Positions 37,901-51,465 of a stretch of 64,000 nt of DNA are shown here, one piece after another. Source of the stretch: Paralvinella palmiformis (taxonomy: Eukaryota > Annelida > Polychaeta > Terebellida > Alvinellidae). Below the pieces are notes generated by a model. That model made no database searches and had not been told where the DNA came from. It worked only from the letters and a program-made list of their open reading frames with translations. The first letter of the stretch is position 1. Each line of letters begins with the position of its first letter. The stretch covers positions 1,497,001 through 1,561,000 of the forward strand of contig JAODUP010000026.1 of NCBI GenBank assembly GCA_025642065.1. The letters run 5' to 3'. The position numbers and the translations under genes are program-made.

Positions 37901-38065
37901 AAATAATGGACCATATCCAGTAGGGTAGCTGACCACATTAAATGGCGGTGCCATCTCCACGGAATTGATTAAAATATAGGAGGATGTTAAAGACCCCCCG
38001 AGGACATAATACCATCTGACAGTGACGACCCTCAGAGTATTTTGTCTCCGTCTTTCCCTACTGCT
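34955..38065. other. Intergenic stretch upstream of RPL38
   Basis: AT-rich sequence with several (AT)n arrays (about 35668-35690 and 36492-36513). I recognise no exon, RNA gene or bounded mobile element. Confidence 0.55.
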
Positions 38066-38069
38066 CCCC

Positions 38070-38172
38070 CATGAGGGGATATGAACAACCACACTGGAAA
38101 TAAGTGCTTACGCTTTCATTTGCCATCCCTGTTTCATGATCATAGATCATGAAACGGAAGAAAATCAATCAA
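38070..38172 (+). repeat. LINE 3' end, same family as 33280-34470
   Basis: AACCACACTGGAAATAAGTG followed by GCTTTCATTTGCCATCCCTG matches the 3' untranslated end of the LINE at about 34350-34400 (GACCACAATGGAAATAAGTG). It also finishes with AATC units. A short palindrome GTTTCATGATC/GATCATGAAAC sits before the tail. This is a severely 5'-truncated insertion. Confidence 0.7.
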
Positions 38173-38510
38173 TACATTCAGAAGATGGCTAATGTTTGGA
38201 GCATTTTCTTGTAATGCCACCATCATAATAGTGGATATCAGTGTCTGTTTTAGGATTTTATCTGAAGAATGCCTGCATAGAGTTTAGTCTTTAGACCAAT
38301 AATCTGGTAAATAATTTTGTTTTATCCATATTGGCACTTAACAGATAAAAAGTTATTATTGTAATATCATAACCCTTGACTTTTCTGGGTGGGAAGATTT
38401 TATTAATCCAAGCCTTTTTAAGAACAGCTAAAGTACACTGATAGAAGTTTATAACGTTTAGCTGTAGGTCAAACAAGTCTTCACTAACTTTGCTTATTAC
38501 TTGTAAGTAT

Positions 38511-38547
<37 letters not shown>

Positions 38548-38553
38548 CACACT

Positions 38554-39999
38554 TTGGATTTTAATTTGTTACAGGACATTAAATTTCAAGATGATAAGGT
38601 AGCACAAAAGACACTGCTGAAAAGAGTCTGTTACTTTGTTAGGCCAGAAAAGGACGTAAAATATGACACACTGATAATCATTCAATATGATGGAGGTATT
38701 TGTCAGGCAAAATGTAATTGTTCTAATGGTAAAGGACAAAGATACACACATAAACACTCTGCTGCTGTCACATATGCAAATAGAAGACTTTGTGGTGGAG
38801 TTTGTGCAAAAGGAGACTCGGAAATCACATAGAGAACAGCTTTAGTGTTGGAATCAACCAAGTCCAATATATCATCCCATATTGATCAATTCTTGGGGCT
38901 TCATATGAAATCACTAAAAGTGCAAACAATACATCTACTTTAATATTCAGTTTATTGGTAAACATATACAAATTTCATTCCAGTATATCAATTTTATGTT
39001 TAGCTATCTATAATTTATACATACTCAATTACTAGACACCACTGGCCTGGCTGCGATTACTAATCTGACTATTTGCTGCACCATTACATTCAACTAGAAC
39101 TATATTTTGTCGTCACCTCATTACCACTATTTAATAACATATGTTACATTTATGTTTATATGCATGTCATTTAGTAAATTGTATATATTTTTACTTCAAA
39201 ATTTAAAAAAGTGCCTTTGTTAACCTGTACTTAGGATGGAAATGTTTTGATCTTTTACTGTCACTTTTGTGCACAAAGTACGTTAAACGGGTCGACTTCG
39301 TGGAATGGAGGATCAGTTGCAGTAAGGATGTAGAGATAAAAATGATTTCATTTAAGAGTGGCAGCAGTAAGATTGGTAGTTGATGTGATAATATTTTAAA
39401 GCACTTAATTTTGGGGATATCATTTTTTATTACACTTCATTGTATAGCTATCTTCATTCCCTGGTTTCAATCACTAGCTTCCAGTTGAGCAGATGCTTTT
39501 AAAATTGGCGGTTTCAGTATCTCAACACTAGTGCCTTGGAGTACGTTTTGTAGTAAGAAGCAATTGCCAAACATTGTGGTATCTCCTTGATCAAGTCTGT
39601 TTTAACAGTAGACTTAATAAATATCTCTTTGTAACATATACAGCCCTGATAAGGATCACTCACCAATGTTTCAATGCCTGATGCATCAAACCCACTCAAA
39701 ACTTTGAAATATGGCAGTCTTTATAACTTTGGGTGACTGGATTTTTGGGTTATCATTTCCGTGCATGTCATATATTTATCTGAGATCGGGGTTGTCTCGT
39801 TTCACATCTTTTGGCATCTTGCATCAGTTGGAGATGTCACAGCGGTGAGCACGGATTTGTTGTTTAAAATTTTCTGAACATCAGATATATCCAGAAATTG
39901 AAGATTTCTGACACTGATCCTATGTTGACTGACATTTATTTTGAAATCATAATTATATTCTGTGGGATTTAATCTCAGTTTGTACAATATTAACAACAT
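38554..39999. pseudogene. Probable decayed PIF/Harbinger (ISL2EU-like) element
   Basis: On the plus strand, 38575-38832 encodes a fragment with CQAKCNCSNGKGQRYTHKHS, resembling a SWIM-type CxC...xH motif with a lost ligand. On the minus strand, 39802-39999 gives LLILYKLRLNPTEYNYDFKI and NVSQHRISV, like the helix-turn-helix preceding DDE_Tnp_4 domains. A broken part at 39514-39699 gives GCICYKEIFIKSTVKTDLI, like the GxxSDKEI block of that transposase. Facing SWIM/YqaJ-type and DDE genes recall ISL2EU elements. Ends are not identified, and the family call is inference. Confidence 0.45.
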
Positions 40000-40364
40000 C
40001 TGATTCTTACTCCAATAGTAATTTAATTTGGTGGGTTCCTGTAGAATTCGAACATTTTATTTATCACATATAATTGCAATGTTTTGTGCTGGTGTTCCAC
40101 TGTTGATTATGGCTTTAATCCATTTGTAACCCATTTATGGCAAACACCATGGTATTCTATGAAAGGAACAAGTTCCTGTTAATGAACAGTTGTATCTTTT
40201 TTTGATCACTTGATCCAGATTCATAACTGGAGTTTGGTAGGCCATGTTGATGCAACCTGATCCAGAAAAACCTGGTTAAATCAGTTTCTGCTGTTCTATG
40301 CATGATGTCTATAAAAAATGTATATAAAAGATATGTGTTTTATATATATATATATATATATATA

Positions 40365-41206
40365 GGGTTCAAAATTAATACTTGCCTGTTCACCAGAGTA
40401 TGAAATTGACAGGACTAGGGACTAGTATTAGTAGTAAGTTTTCAGTTTGAATCTTCCTGCGGGTGAATACAATTATTAGACTAGAATAAAGTCCCATCTG
40501 CAGCTACATGTTATGGCCCAGAGATAGCCATTCTGTTTCAGTTATCAATCTGCTGGACATACTCCCGCATCAAAATGTTTTTGGGTTGTGCACACTGAGG
40601 GAAAATGTGTGACAGTGGGAACAGCGCGCTGTGTCGTCATCACCATCACACAATATTCCCTCTATGTTATCCCCCGGCCCAGGTTTGTTTTTCTCAATGA
40701 ATTCATTATACTTGTTCATTCAGCTTCTGGTTAAACCATCACTTGAATGAACTGGATCATGCACCGCCGTTCAGCTTCTTACACACTGAAGCCTACTGGA
40801 GTCCAGGCTGCCATATTTCTTTTTGTGCCACAGTCAAATGTGTGACAGGATAGTATGAACAACCTGGATTTGAAAGTCAAAGCCATGAGGTAGCCTATGA
40901 AACTTCCTTTTGAACTTAAATCTGAACAACTCACTTGTTTGAGGACATTTATAAATAAACAATCGAAACAGAAATTGACCTTAGTTGAGTTAGTTTCTGG
41001 CAGGCTTCAGTAGTTGAAACCAGATGTTCTTTTGGGATCATCTACCAATGACTTGTACATTTAAGTGTATTTATAATGCTATACAAAACCATTGAAATTC
41101 ACACATTATGAAATAAACTATGTATTGTTTTGGACTAACGAATTACTCTCAGGACTAGTATGTTTCCAAGTTACTAGTCCTGTGGACTAGTGACGAATTC
41201 TAATTA
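40365..41206. mobile_element. Possible DNA element with CTAGTCC-type subterminal repeats
   Basis: The left end has AAAATTAATACTTGCC and GACAGGACTAGGGACTAGT. The right end has ACTAGTCCTGTGGACTAGTG and GAATTC, approximately inverted. The palindrome parallels the CTTGTCC palindrome at 23490. Inside, the minus strand has an open stretch NKYNEFIEKNKPGPGDNIEG with a nearby CSHCH motif (about 40600-40720), which could be a transposon-encoded fragment. Borders are uncertain. Confidence 0.35.
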
Positions 41207-41630
41207 CCTTCTAAATCTGTGGATATATATATATATATTCTGAAGATTCAATACATCTGTAAATATATTTGAATCAGACACACTATGTGATTTCATTACT
41301 GAAGTGGGTGGCTGAAGTTTTGCAGCAACTAAAATTTTTGAGATCATACTGTACTTGCTAACTTGATGTTCGAATGTCAAAATAGGTGTATTACCATTAA
41401 GCCTGACAAATAGTGCCCCTCCTCAGGAAATAATCTATATGTTATGAAATAAATGTTTATATTTTCAAATGTGCAGCTGATTTTGTATTTTTTGAACAAA
41501 CAAATTTGTATAACTATAGAAATTATTGTGGGTCATATGCATAAAAAAATATTAATTATTTGTACATGTAGATCTGACATAGATTGTTGATATTTTAGCA
41601 GTTCTTTTTATCTTTCAGAACTAAATCATC

Positions 41631-42348
41631 ATGTTTAAGGCACTTGTATATTGTAACAAGTCGACATTGAGACAAAGTATTCACACAACATCATCTTGTT
41701 TGGCAGGTGGACGCTGGAGAGAAAGGTAATGTTTACAGTGGATTTAATTTGTTAATGAACGTGTCTAATTAAAAGCTATTTATATTTCTTGATATCCTAA
41801 CTGTATCACTTACAGACGTGGTGAAAGCTGCAATCCAAATGAATATGGGTCACTGGTGGATGTTCCTGACTGGTCATATCCTGGTTAGTTTTGGACTAGG
41901 CGTTAAATATTTAACAGCACTGTGTGTCAACGTGTATTTTTTTAAGACTGATTGCCTAAGAGGATCATACAACAATAATAATGTATGTGTATTTGTCCAA
42001 AATTTTAATGTAGATTTTCACCATTCCTTACAGATGGCACACCAGGATCACTATCGACGGGTGAAATAAAGCGCCGTGAACATTACAGAAATCTTGGAGT
42101 AAGAAATTACCCGGAGTCTGTTTTTTAATTTAGTATTTGATAGCACACACACACTTTAATTACATATGCAAATTATGTCTGTTTCACTTTTTCAGAAGAG
42201 AGCATTAAAAGCAATGGAGGAGCTAAATATGGCAAAAGAGTTACATAAAAAGAAGCAAGCAAGCCGAGTCAAGAACAGGAGGGAAGAATACAGCCAAGGT
42301 TTAAGCCAAAAGTTCAAAGATAATAATATACATCTTTGTAGAGATTAA
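41631..42348 (+). CDS. MRPL52: Mitochondrial ribosomal protein mL52 (4 exons, 126 aa)
   Basis: Exons 41631-41725, 41816-41883, 42034-42098 and 42196-42348 join in phase to TAA. Family-specific blocks match vertebrate MRPL52 (123 aa in human): AGGRWRERRGESC, NPNEYGSL (residues 38-45), PDWSYPDG (49-56) and a basic, helical C-terminal half (KRALKAMEEL onward). Residues 1-24 form an amphipathic, arginine/lysine-containing presequence without acidic residues, as expected for mitochondrial import. mL52 is a structural protein of the large mitoribosomal subunit. The sequence TTATCTTTCAG just before the start codon suggests a separate 5' UTR exon. The gene converges on the LRRC20-like gene downstream. 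Confidence 0.93.
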
Positions 42349-42439
42349 CCACTGTTCCTAGCACAATATCCTAAATCAGGGTGCATGTATAATTAGGTCA
42401 GAATGTTTAGCAAAGAACTGATGCAGTTTCTGTCAATGT

Positions 42440-42445
42440 AATAAA
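42440..42445 (+). other. MRPL52: Candidate poly(A) signal of MRPL52
   Basis: AATAAA, 92 bases after the stop codon. Confidence 0.6.
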
Positions 42446-43734
42446 ATGATCTACATACATTATATTTTGCACGTGTCAATTCACCAAACATGTGAAATAT
42501 GAATGGACATTTAACTGATTGGAGAGAAAGTTTTAACTCTCCAACATCATAAAGTAGTGTTCAATGAATAGTGCACAAACATAAATATCCACACACCATT
42601 AAGTTTGTATAATTTTTCTTAATAAAAAAAGAACTGCACACACATTTACATACAGTGTTTTTTTCTTCTTTAGTCTAAATCTCACTATTTTGTTTAGCCA
42701 CACAATTGCCTTTTCTTTAATCTTAAGACGGAATAAATAAACTGACAGTATGAAGGGTGGTAATAAGTTAAGGAGGACAAACTGATTATTTTTCTTTAAA
42801 TCTGACCATATGCATAAAAATCGATGTGTCCATCACAATATCTGGCTAAGATGTCGCAGGTTATAACCTACAATATATACATTTTTGTACATCAGAAAAT
42901 ATGATGTGAATTCTTTTAATGACAACATCCATATCTATCACCAATTGATGCACTTGTGAACCCAAAAAGAAATGAATTTTATTTCTCGGCATTTACTTGA
43001 GTTCGTAGTCCTCCAACCTTTACATAGGTTATACATGGAAAACTTAGCAGGACTACTTTCTAGGAAAATGGCAAGTTGAACCAATCCAGATATAGGTAAC
43101 ACTGGGAGTTGGACTATAACCTGGAAGTATGTTTGGTCGTGTAGCAATGGAATCCTGGTAATTTCTCGACCAAAGTTTTGTGGATGTCTCAAAGACTGAT
43201 TTGTCAGGGAAATTATAAATTGTTTAGTGTCCCATACTGCAAACCAGATAACACTGACCGCAACATTATATTGCATTGATGGAATTAATGCTAACTATTC
43301 CTTGTGCAACACGCGCACACACATGAGTGATTAGTAAGCTAGAAAAACTATATTTATGCCTAGAAATAAGAAATTATTAAAGCACAATAAAATAAGTCCT
43401 ATTATCCTGTTTCTTATGGGCGATGGACAACCGTCGATATCTTAACGTGCCGCATGCATGTATTTCACGTAAGTGATTCTACGACTGTCAAGTAGTTCAC
43501 ATTGATAATTAATAATACAAGATGTATCTGTATCTTAACAAAGCTTAATTACCACAACTCATTTAAACAATACATAAACACACAGATTAGCACAGCTAAT
43601 ATCATGATTATGATGTCCAAAAGAACATCAGCACCAAGATTGTATATGTACCGAGACGGATGATTCTGTGCATATTCCGAGTGAGACTCATAAAATTCAT
43701 GGATTTCAAATCACACACAGTTTTCTGTGCTTCA

Positions 43735-44488
43735 TCATATAAGTAATCTCCAATCTTCTCTTTCCAACAGTTGCGATTTTAAATTGTCTGATAGTGGATT
43801 TTCTCTTAAATCAACAAATTTCAAGCTGTTCATTGACTTCAGTTCTTCTGCAGCAACGGCTAAAAGTTGAAAACAAAAAACATTAATATTGACATCTCTA
43901 ATTTTTCCGGCCACTGAACAATCTAAATGCTACAGCTAAGAGTTCAGGTTAGGCAACTTACCATCAATTTGGTTATGGCTAGCAACTAGTGATTCCAGAT
44001 TACCAAGGCTGAACACTACAAGTGGTATATGTGTGAAATGATTGGCCTTTATGCACAACGTCTTTAGCCGTGTCAAGTTCTGAAGTTGATCGGGCAGGGA
44101 GCTCATATCGTTGTCACTGACATCTAGTTCTGTAAGGAAAAATTTCATGATAGGTAATGGTCTTACACATTAACAACACTGTAAGACAAAATACTCATAA
44201 AAACATTTTTATTTAAAATTTATGTGATTTATGTATAATGTCTTAAATTGGCTAAAGGAGTTCCAAGCTGTTTTAAATGAAAACACAAATAAACATCATA
44301 GTTAACACGGTAGAATAAATGTTTATTAGAACTATAAGCAGATAGGGAATTGAATAGTTTATTGAATGGACTTGGCTCTGGGACATGTGGCCGAGAGATG
44401 TTTACCACAAACACAGGTATGAGCTGGCTTTGTAGACACAACCTGGAGGTATGCAGTACAGTGTTCTAACAATTACACCATGAGAATG

Positions 44489-44525
<37 letters not shown>

Positions 44526-47500
44526 AATAAATAGACATACATGTACCATTAAAGAGACTAATCTAGACAGGTGCAATTTAGGAAAATTATTATGAAAAAT
44601 CAATTATTTTTGGGATAATCTACATTATTGTAGTTGGTAAAACAAAAGTTGAAAAACAACTGCAAATAATAAACTTATCCCTACCTTTAATTTCATTCCA
44701 ATGTTGCATAATTTTTGGTGAAAGGTTTTTCAGTTTATTTCCTGAGAGGTTTAAATCTTGAACTGTCTTATTCTGCATCAACATAAACAACCCATCTGGA
44801 AATTTTGTCAACTCACACTGAGACAAATCTGGAAATAAGTATTTGTGAGATGGTCAAACAGAACTCTGTCACTTCAATAAATTTAAAAAATCACTTTCTG
44901 CCATTAACCACTTCAGTGACTTACTTGATTATAAAAATAGATTTATTCAAAGTAATATTAACATATAATCCAGTTCAGACTGACTAGAAAGTTACCACTT
45001 CCCACTTATTCAGATGATTTTTCACACAAAAAAAAACGATTGTGCAAAATATATCCTTCAAGTTTGACAAATACCCGGTACTATTAATCTAATGAAATGA
45101 CACATTGTGACACACACATTCATGCACACACAGAGCTTGGAAAAAGTGTCAGACATTTTCTAAAAGACCACTTTTCCATTAAAGAAAATCAATCAATGCC
45201 ACACCATTTAAGAAGTCTCAATAACAGTATATACAAGTTTAATACAAAATTAACACAACCAGGTCATAATGTGAGAATTTGAATTCTGGACATGATATGG
45301 ATTTAATCCATATTTTCATATGGGTTCAGTGTCACGCCCACACTTGCCCTGTGACACAACAAAAAGACGCATGATACCAGCACTACCAACAGAAATATAT
45401 CCGCAACTGACCAGCAAAATCTGTGAGAAGCCACGGACATCATCTGCGATGCAAGCTTATCTTTAATTTAAACGTACATACCCACAAATATTCTTAAGGC
45501 TGCCTTAACCCACACCACACATACAGCATCATATCCACGCTGGCAGACCGAGCATGATGAGCACGTCAAGGTACCCGCAACCCTCAAGGGAAGAGCGACA
45601 CTCATGCTGATCTGTGACCTTATGAACACAGCACTGAGACACTCATAATAAATTGTTTAATCACGAGAAAATAAAAGCAAATGCACAGACGCCACAAAAC
45701 TCTTATATATGACCATCATGTTTCGTTTTGAAGAAGCTCCAAGCTGTACAATCCTAAGGCAGTTGAGATAATTCACTACCACCATTTTTTAACCATGAGT
45801 ATGTACTCCAAATACCTACTCTGAATAGTTTATATTCCAAGTAGGATTGTCATCAAAGAAATATTTCTGAATTAAAAAATTCAATGGTAAACTAATTTGT
45901 GGATTTAACTTTTTGTACAAAACTTCAATTCCAATTTGATCAATTCCCTTTTTTTAAACTAAGCAATTCCAATTCCAGAACTGACCCCATATCTGACTAC
46001 AACCATAATTATAATGAACTTGTAATAATACAAAGATGATTGGTATTAGTATAACACTAACAATATCAAAATAAAATGTTTGATTACAGATGATCCGGCT
46101 TGATTCAAAACAACTGACACCTATATAGTCTTACTGAGACATTCAACAACACTAGAACAGAATATGTAGGTGATGCTTGGCTTTATGATTATTAAAATTC
46201 AACAAAACTCATCTATAATCACACAATTAATTCACACTAAGTAGATACCGGTAACAATGACAAGTGTTAACAAAACATGTTGTAGCAAGTAAGGCTATGA
46301 GCCTGTAAAAATAACCAGGAAAACAAATTATGGACAGATTATTTTATCTGTTTATTTCAATAATTTTACATCTGACACCAACACAAAGGGACTCGCTACT
46401 ATTAGATAATACTTCGGTAGTTTGGCATATCACATACAAATTATTCGAGGTTTTGTCAATATTGACATCACCACGTCCACTATACACCATTAGCCAGTAT
46501 AAAACAAACATCGATGTAGGTGACATGAAAACAAATTAATTTTCAGATTAGCAAGTAATCAAAAGAGATAAATATAGATAGGACATCAACTTCCCCTTTG
46601 ATACTGGCTTCTGGATGAAATGCAATTACAACATTTAGACTTCACATGGGGGATGTTTGATGTTTTATCACAGCTTTTGTGCATATGGTAGGCTTAATGG
46701 GGTGAGCAACCTCCAAAGGTAGTGAAAGATGAAGCAACCTACAGACATGCCCATGCCAAGATTTGAACTTAGGTGGTACAGATCTATGGCCAACTGTGCT
46801 ACCAGTTAGACCATGTGATGGAGGGATCATGCATAAAAGATCTGATTATGACTCACAATTTGTTCTAGTTATCTAAATAATCCTTAGTGACTGGAGATAT
46901 CGGCATCAATGTAGTATGTCTAAATTATACATTGATCCAGATTGACAGTGGAACATGACATACCAAAAATGACCATCAGTTAGATTATAATCTACCTTTT
47001 ACTAAAACACAAAGCTGACTTTCAAGAATCACTTGCTTGTAACTGTAGTCCATCCCTTTGTTACATCTCGTAAAAACTATTGTAACTCCCTGTTATATGG
47101 CATCTCTGATTATAACATCAATCACCTTCAGCAAATCAGAATAGTGCGGCTCGCAGAGTAACAAATACTCAAAAAGGTTTCTTTCACAGATAAATAATAA
47201 TTATCTTTTAAATTTCTTATTGGTTTTTTTTTACAAACAAATTATTTGGGGATTATTATATCACATAATATTTGTACAGTGCCTTTGAATGGCTCTTGCT
47301 AATAAGGGCACTTTATTAAATATACATTATTATTACTTTCTATTAGAAATGATTCTGGGAATATACGTAGGCCAAATCAGTGAAGTACTCAGTATTGGAC
47401 AGTGTCATAGCGCATAGCTTGGTCCGGCAAAGTTTTGATTTAATATCCCCAAAAGTGCTTATTAATGATGATATATTAAGATTCAATACTTAGAAGTATG

Positions 47501-48118
47501 ATGGGTCATCAATTCCCAGTTTTTTGTAGTTAGTTGTTCCAGTATATAATGAGAGATGTGTTGTTTTCATTTTAATAGGAATAGGAAATCTGTTACAGGA
47601 AGTTTCAATGGTTTAACAAAAATAAACCCCTTAATACACCAAACAACTGCACAGCTATTAACCCCTTAATACACCAAACAACCACACAGCTATTAACCCC
47701 TTAATACACCAAACAACCGCACAGCTATTAACCCCTTAATACACCAAACAACCGCACAGCTATTAACCCCTTAATACACCAAACAACCACACAGCTATTA
47801 ACCCCTTAATACACCAAACAACCGCACAGCTATTAACCCCTTAATACACCAAACAACCGCACAGCTATTAACCCCTTAATACACCAAACAACCGCACAGC
47901 TATTTACAATGTTTATATTAGGACAATCGGCAGATTAAACCAACATAATTCGATGTCATTTTATGTCATCATCGATGCTGTACCATCCAACCTTGACTCT
48001 AAGTCTAATAGCAAATTAAAATATAAACTCATCAGATGCTTATGAAATACTCACCAAGTTTTCCATCATCGCCAGCAGCTTGACACCTTTGAGCGACCTT
48101 AGCAGCACTGTGCGCCAT
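43735..48118 (-). CDS. LRRC20: LRRC20-like leucine-rich repeat protein (4 exons, 166 aa)
   Basis: Minus-strand exons 48055-48118, 44685-44828, 43962-44129 and 43735-43859 join in phase from ATG to TGA. All four donors and acceptors are canonical. The start MAHSAAKVAQRCQAAGDD resembles the helical N-cap of vertebrate LRRC20 (AVARVARKV). Repeats follow: LDLSQCELTKFPDGLF, VQDLNLSGNKLKNLSPKIM, ELDVSDNDMSSLPDQL, LKTLCIKANHFTHIPLVV, LESLVASHNQID and LKFVDLRENPLSDNL. The length (184 aa in human) and the absence of signal peptide, membrane segment or catalytic domain fit a small intracellular LRR protein. Its function is not well defined; LRR arcs bind proteins. Intron 1 is 3.2 kb and holds a 35-bp minisatellite, a SINE, a LINE fragment and a GGAATTGG element. 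Confidence 0.87.
45790..45996 (-). mobile_element. GGAATTGG-rich dispersed element, copy 2
   Basis: An inverted copy relative to copies 1 and 3. It contains TAGTTTATATTCCAAGTAGG, TTAATTTGTGGATTTAA-type and AATTCCAATTCCAGAACTGA blocks and ends CCCCATATCTG. It lies in intron 1 of the LRRC20-like gene. Confidence 0.6.
46650..46818 (-). repeat. tRNA-derived SINE family 1, copy L
   Basis: It has GGATGTTTGATGTTTTATC, then TTTTGTGCATATGGTAGGCT, the body, and a tRNA head with GATTTGAACTTAGG and CTACCAGTTAGACCATG. It is diverged but full-length, within intron 1 of the LRRC20-like gene. Confidence 0.82.
47040..47165 (+). pseudogene. CR1-type LINE fragment
   Basis: The plus-strand translation gives HPFVTSRKNYCNSLLYGISD followed by NINHLQQIRIVRLAE, matching the FVTSRLDYCNSLLxGLP motif near the C-terminus of CR1 reverse transcriptases. 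Surrounding sequence is not recognisable. Confidence 0.75.
47623..47904. repeat. 35-bp minisatellite, 8 units
   Basis: Eight nearly identical tandem units of the form AACCCCTTAATACACCAAAC followed by AACCGCACAGCTATT. The only variation seen is at a C/T/A position before GCACAGC and in the first unit, which implies recent expansion. It lies in intron 1 of the LRRC20-like gene. Confidence 0.95.
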
Positions 48119-49625
48119 TGAGTGGTCTCAAACGTTCAATGAGATGGAACAAAGACTGAACTCCTTGTTGATACTATGCAAACTTGGGCTGACATAAATG
48201 TTTCTCATTAATTCCTTTCTCTGAAATAGGACAATGGAATATTCTCAAGGTGACTGATATTAACAATGTAGCATACAAACATTGCTATCGAGGAAGAAAG
48301 CGATGATGTAAATTTTTAGACAGAATATATAACAAATAAAAATGAACCCACACTGTGTAAGAGTTAATAATAGCTTCAACTGGCATTCTTTAACTGACAT
48401 TAATATAGAATGGCTTATTAAACATAATTAATCTGGTTATTAATTGTGAACAACTAATAACAAATGATGACGTCTTTTGTCTAATAATCTCATTGTTCAT
48501 GGTCTGAAAAAGTTACTACAACTAATTGTATTGTTAATTCATACTATAATAACTATAATGTAGATTTAATAAAGTGCCAATCCAAAAGAGTGGTACAGTG
48601 ATATCAAAATAATACTGGTTTAAATCCCAGTTAGAAATCTTACCAATAGATATAATTTACTGGTGAAAACAACCTTGAACAAGAGATTTTTTTAAGAGAC
48701 TTAAACTTGAAAAATGACAACATACTTCTAATTTCTACTGTGACCTATTCCACAAACTGGGAACGTTGATAGTAAAAACACAATTAACATATGACTTAAT
48801 GACACATTGCTCCAAATAGGACCTAAACCGTAATAAACTAAACATCTTTTCCAACTACGTTGCTGGGCTGGTTAACCATGACTTAAAGCCTGCCCAGCAT
48901 GTCAGTATCAATTTAGACCAATTCTGCTTATAAATATATGTATGTTATTGATATTATAATCCAAGATAGTTATATTTTTACATTGGTAGTTTGGGGGGCT
49001 GTGTTTGCAAACAATGAAATGTTGTTAATGAATGAAACCCTTCATTAGGAGAGATTGTGTGACAGGATAGTTTGTTCAGTCATGACACTATCACACCTGA
49101 CATATATATCCAACAGGTTATTCCTCAGGGATATAATGTGAGATATATATATATATATCTTTTTATTGGTCATGTCATACCTTACTCTACCTGTAACTAT
49201 ATCACCTTTGTATGATTAAACAATCATATGTCTAGCAATGGATAACACAGGCCTCATTTTTGTGGCTAATAAATCATACAAAAACATGACAAGTTCATAT
49301 GAACATTTCAATAACAAAACTGTTAAATGGTTTGATTATATGTATAATTGTTATCCCTTGGTTTTATGTTCAAGTTACAAACTTAATGTTTTTACATACC
49401 TCATGCATATTATTCACTCTCATTAATGTGAAATATAATTAAGCACAGCAGAGATGGGTTAGATTAGTTAGTCTCAGTACTGGTCAGAGCTGTGATATGT
49501 GGCCAATGACTGACTCCTTAGAAAAACATCCCACAAAAACAGGTATGAGATGGATACAAACTCAGAATCTCAAGAATTATAGCATAATGATCTAACAGCT
49601 GTACTATTAGAGTGTCAGCAACAGA

Positions 49626-49661
<36 letters not shown>

Positions 49662-50067
49662 TTAAAATTTTACATTATATGACACTTTATTATAAAATGT
49701 CAATAGATATTTCAGTTTAAAATTTATAGAACCTCATCCATAAAATGAATAAACAGTGTAATTACTATTTATTAACTGTATCATGGCATATTTGATGACG
49801 GTCTGCTTTTCAGTATTAACTTATTATAAAGCTTGAGTAGTGAACTGTTTCAATCTGGGCTGGGCCATGTCAACATGTGAGGATGAATTGTTTCTGTGAC
49901 GGAACTCTCTATTTCACTACCCCTACAGTCTACATAGACATCGGCACCAGACAAATACAGACCATGGCCCGCGCATACACTGAGTGATGCCATGACAGAA
50001 GCCATGTAATTGTATGCCTATATTGAATAAATAACAAGTGGATGTTTAAGATAAATTATAAAAATTC

Positions 50068-50099
<32 letters not shown>

Positions 50100-50557
50100 A
50101 TGTATATATAAAAAATCTTTTGGGTGTCATCTTACCAATTTGAAAATATATCGATGAAATAGCAAAGTAGACAGACAACGATTAGATAATGATGAAAACT
50201 TACCTTAACAAATATTTACTATTTAAGCATCAGCTTATATTAAGGTAATATTGACTATATCTACATTGACAATATCATGAAACTATCAAAAACCTTCATT
50301 CTTGTCTCTTGGATATGCAGCCCTGTTGTGAACCAACCACTCAAGTGAAGTTACACCAAATATGAAGCATATGCATGCTCATGGATAGGGGGCCTACATA
50401 CATTGATACCAGATCTACGGAGTAGTGATTGCAGCCTGTTAACAACTCTGATCAAGTTTTGTTTTCTATGCAAGATATTTCTTATTTTTGAATCACTGCA
50501 GATGGTAATGCTCCCTAATACACATCTACAAGTACAACCACATGCATATCATAAACA

Positions 50558-50593
<36 letters not shown>

Positions 50594-51409
50594 CCACAGC
50601 ATACATATCTACACATACACGACACATGCATGCACACACGTTCATTTGCACATGCAAAAATACTTTCATATATGATATAATTATAAATGCGAGCGCCATT
50701 TATCACGAATATAATACAAATAAAATAATACGTTGCTGTTGTTTTATCAACATGTTCCGTGTTGATTTATCAATGTCTTATCATATACAAAACATATGTG
50801 GCCTGGGCCGAGCCGGATGTGTACGGTATTCGTCTACACACCAGATCTACCCACACAGAACAAGATCCACTGCCACTGGGTCCCAGACCCACGCTAGCCT
50901 AGCTCTACTCTAGTATATATAGTCCAACTATTATTATCTAGGCTACTAGTAATATCTACTGTTAATTTTAATTTATTAGCCTAGGATTAGGGCTAGGTTA
51001 GGTAAGTAGATCTATCAATCATTGAATGATTGATAATGATATATGATTCATTTAAGATTAGTCATTACTTTTAAGTCTTGGATATTACGTCTTGTAGATC
51101 TATTAGACCCAAGCAATTTTTTTATACAAGTGAATGATTGTTTGTTAGAATTGCTAAGAATTTCATTTGTTTGAATAATAATGGTACTACTAACATGCAG
51201 CGTAAATAAATTGACACAGATCCAACGACAGGTTAAGGCATAACTCATAAAAACAACAACCGGCTGGTTTCTTAGTTATACTATTTACTGAAACAATACT
51301 GAATCATTCCAGTTTACAATCGAGCCGAAATACTAGTCTGTGATTTAATTGTGATTTTACATGACAATAACTTTAAGAACTAAAGTTGAAGTGCTATCTT
51401 GTGAAGAAA

Positions 51410-51465
<56 letters not shown>

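Noticed and set aside
37811..38092. 93-codon minus-strand frame
   Set aside because: Antisense to the region leading into a LINE 3' end; no protein family recognised.
42938..43276. 112-codon minus-strand frame downstream of the LRRC20-like stop
   Set aside because: No family resemblance or splice context; probably 3' UTR or intergenic sequence.
47623..47904. CRISPR-like array
   Set aside because: The units are directly tandem with no unique spacers, in an animal intron; it is a minisatellite.
50542..50913. 123-codon frame with a Tyr-Ile run
   Set aside because: Its first part is an (AT)n array and the rest resembles no known protein.
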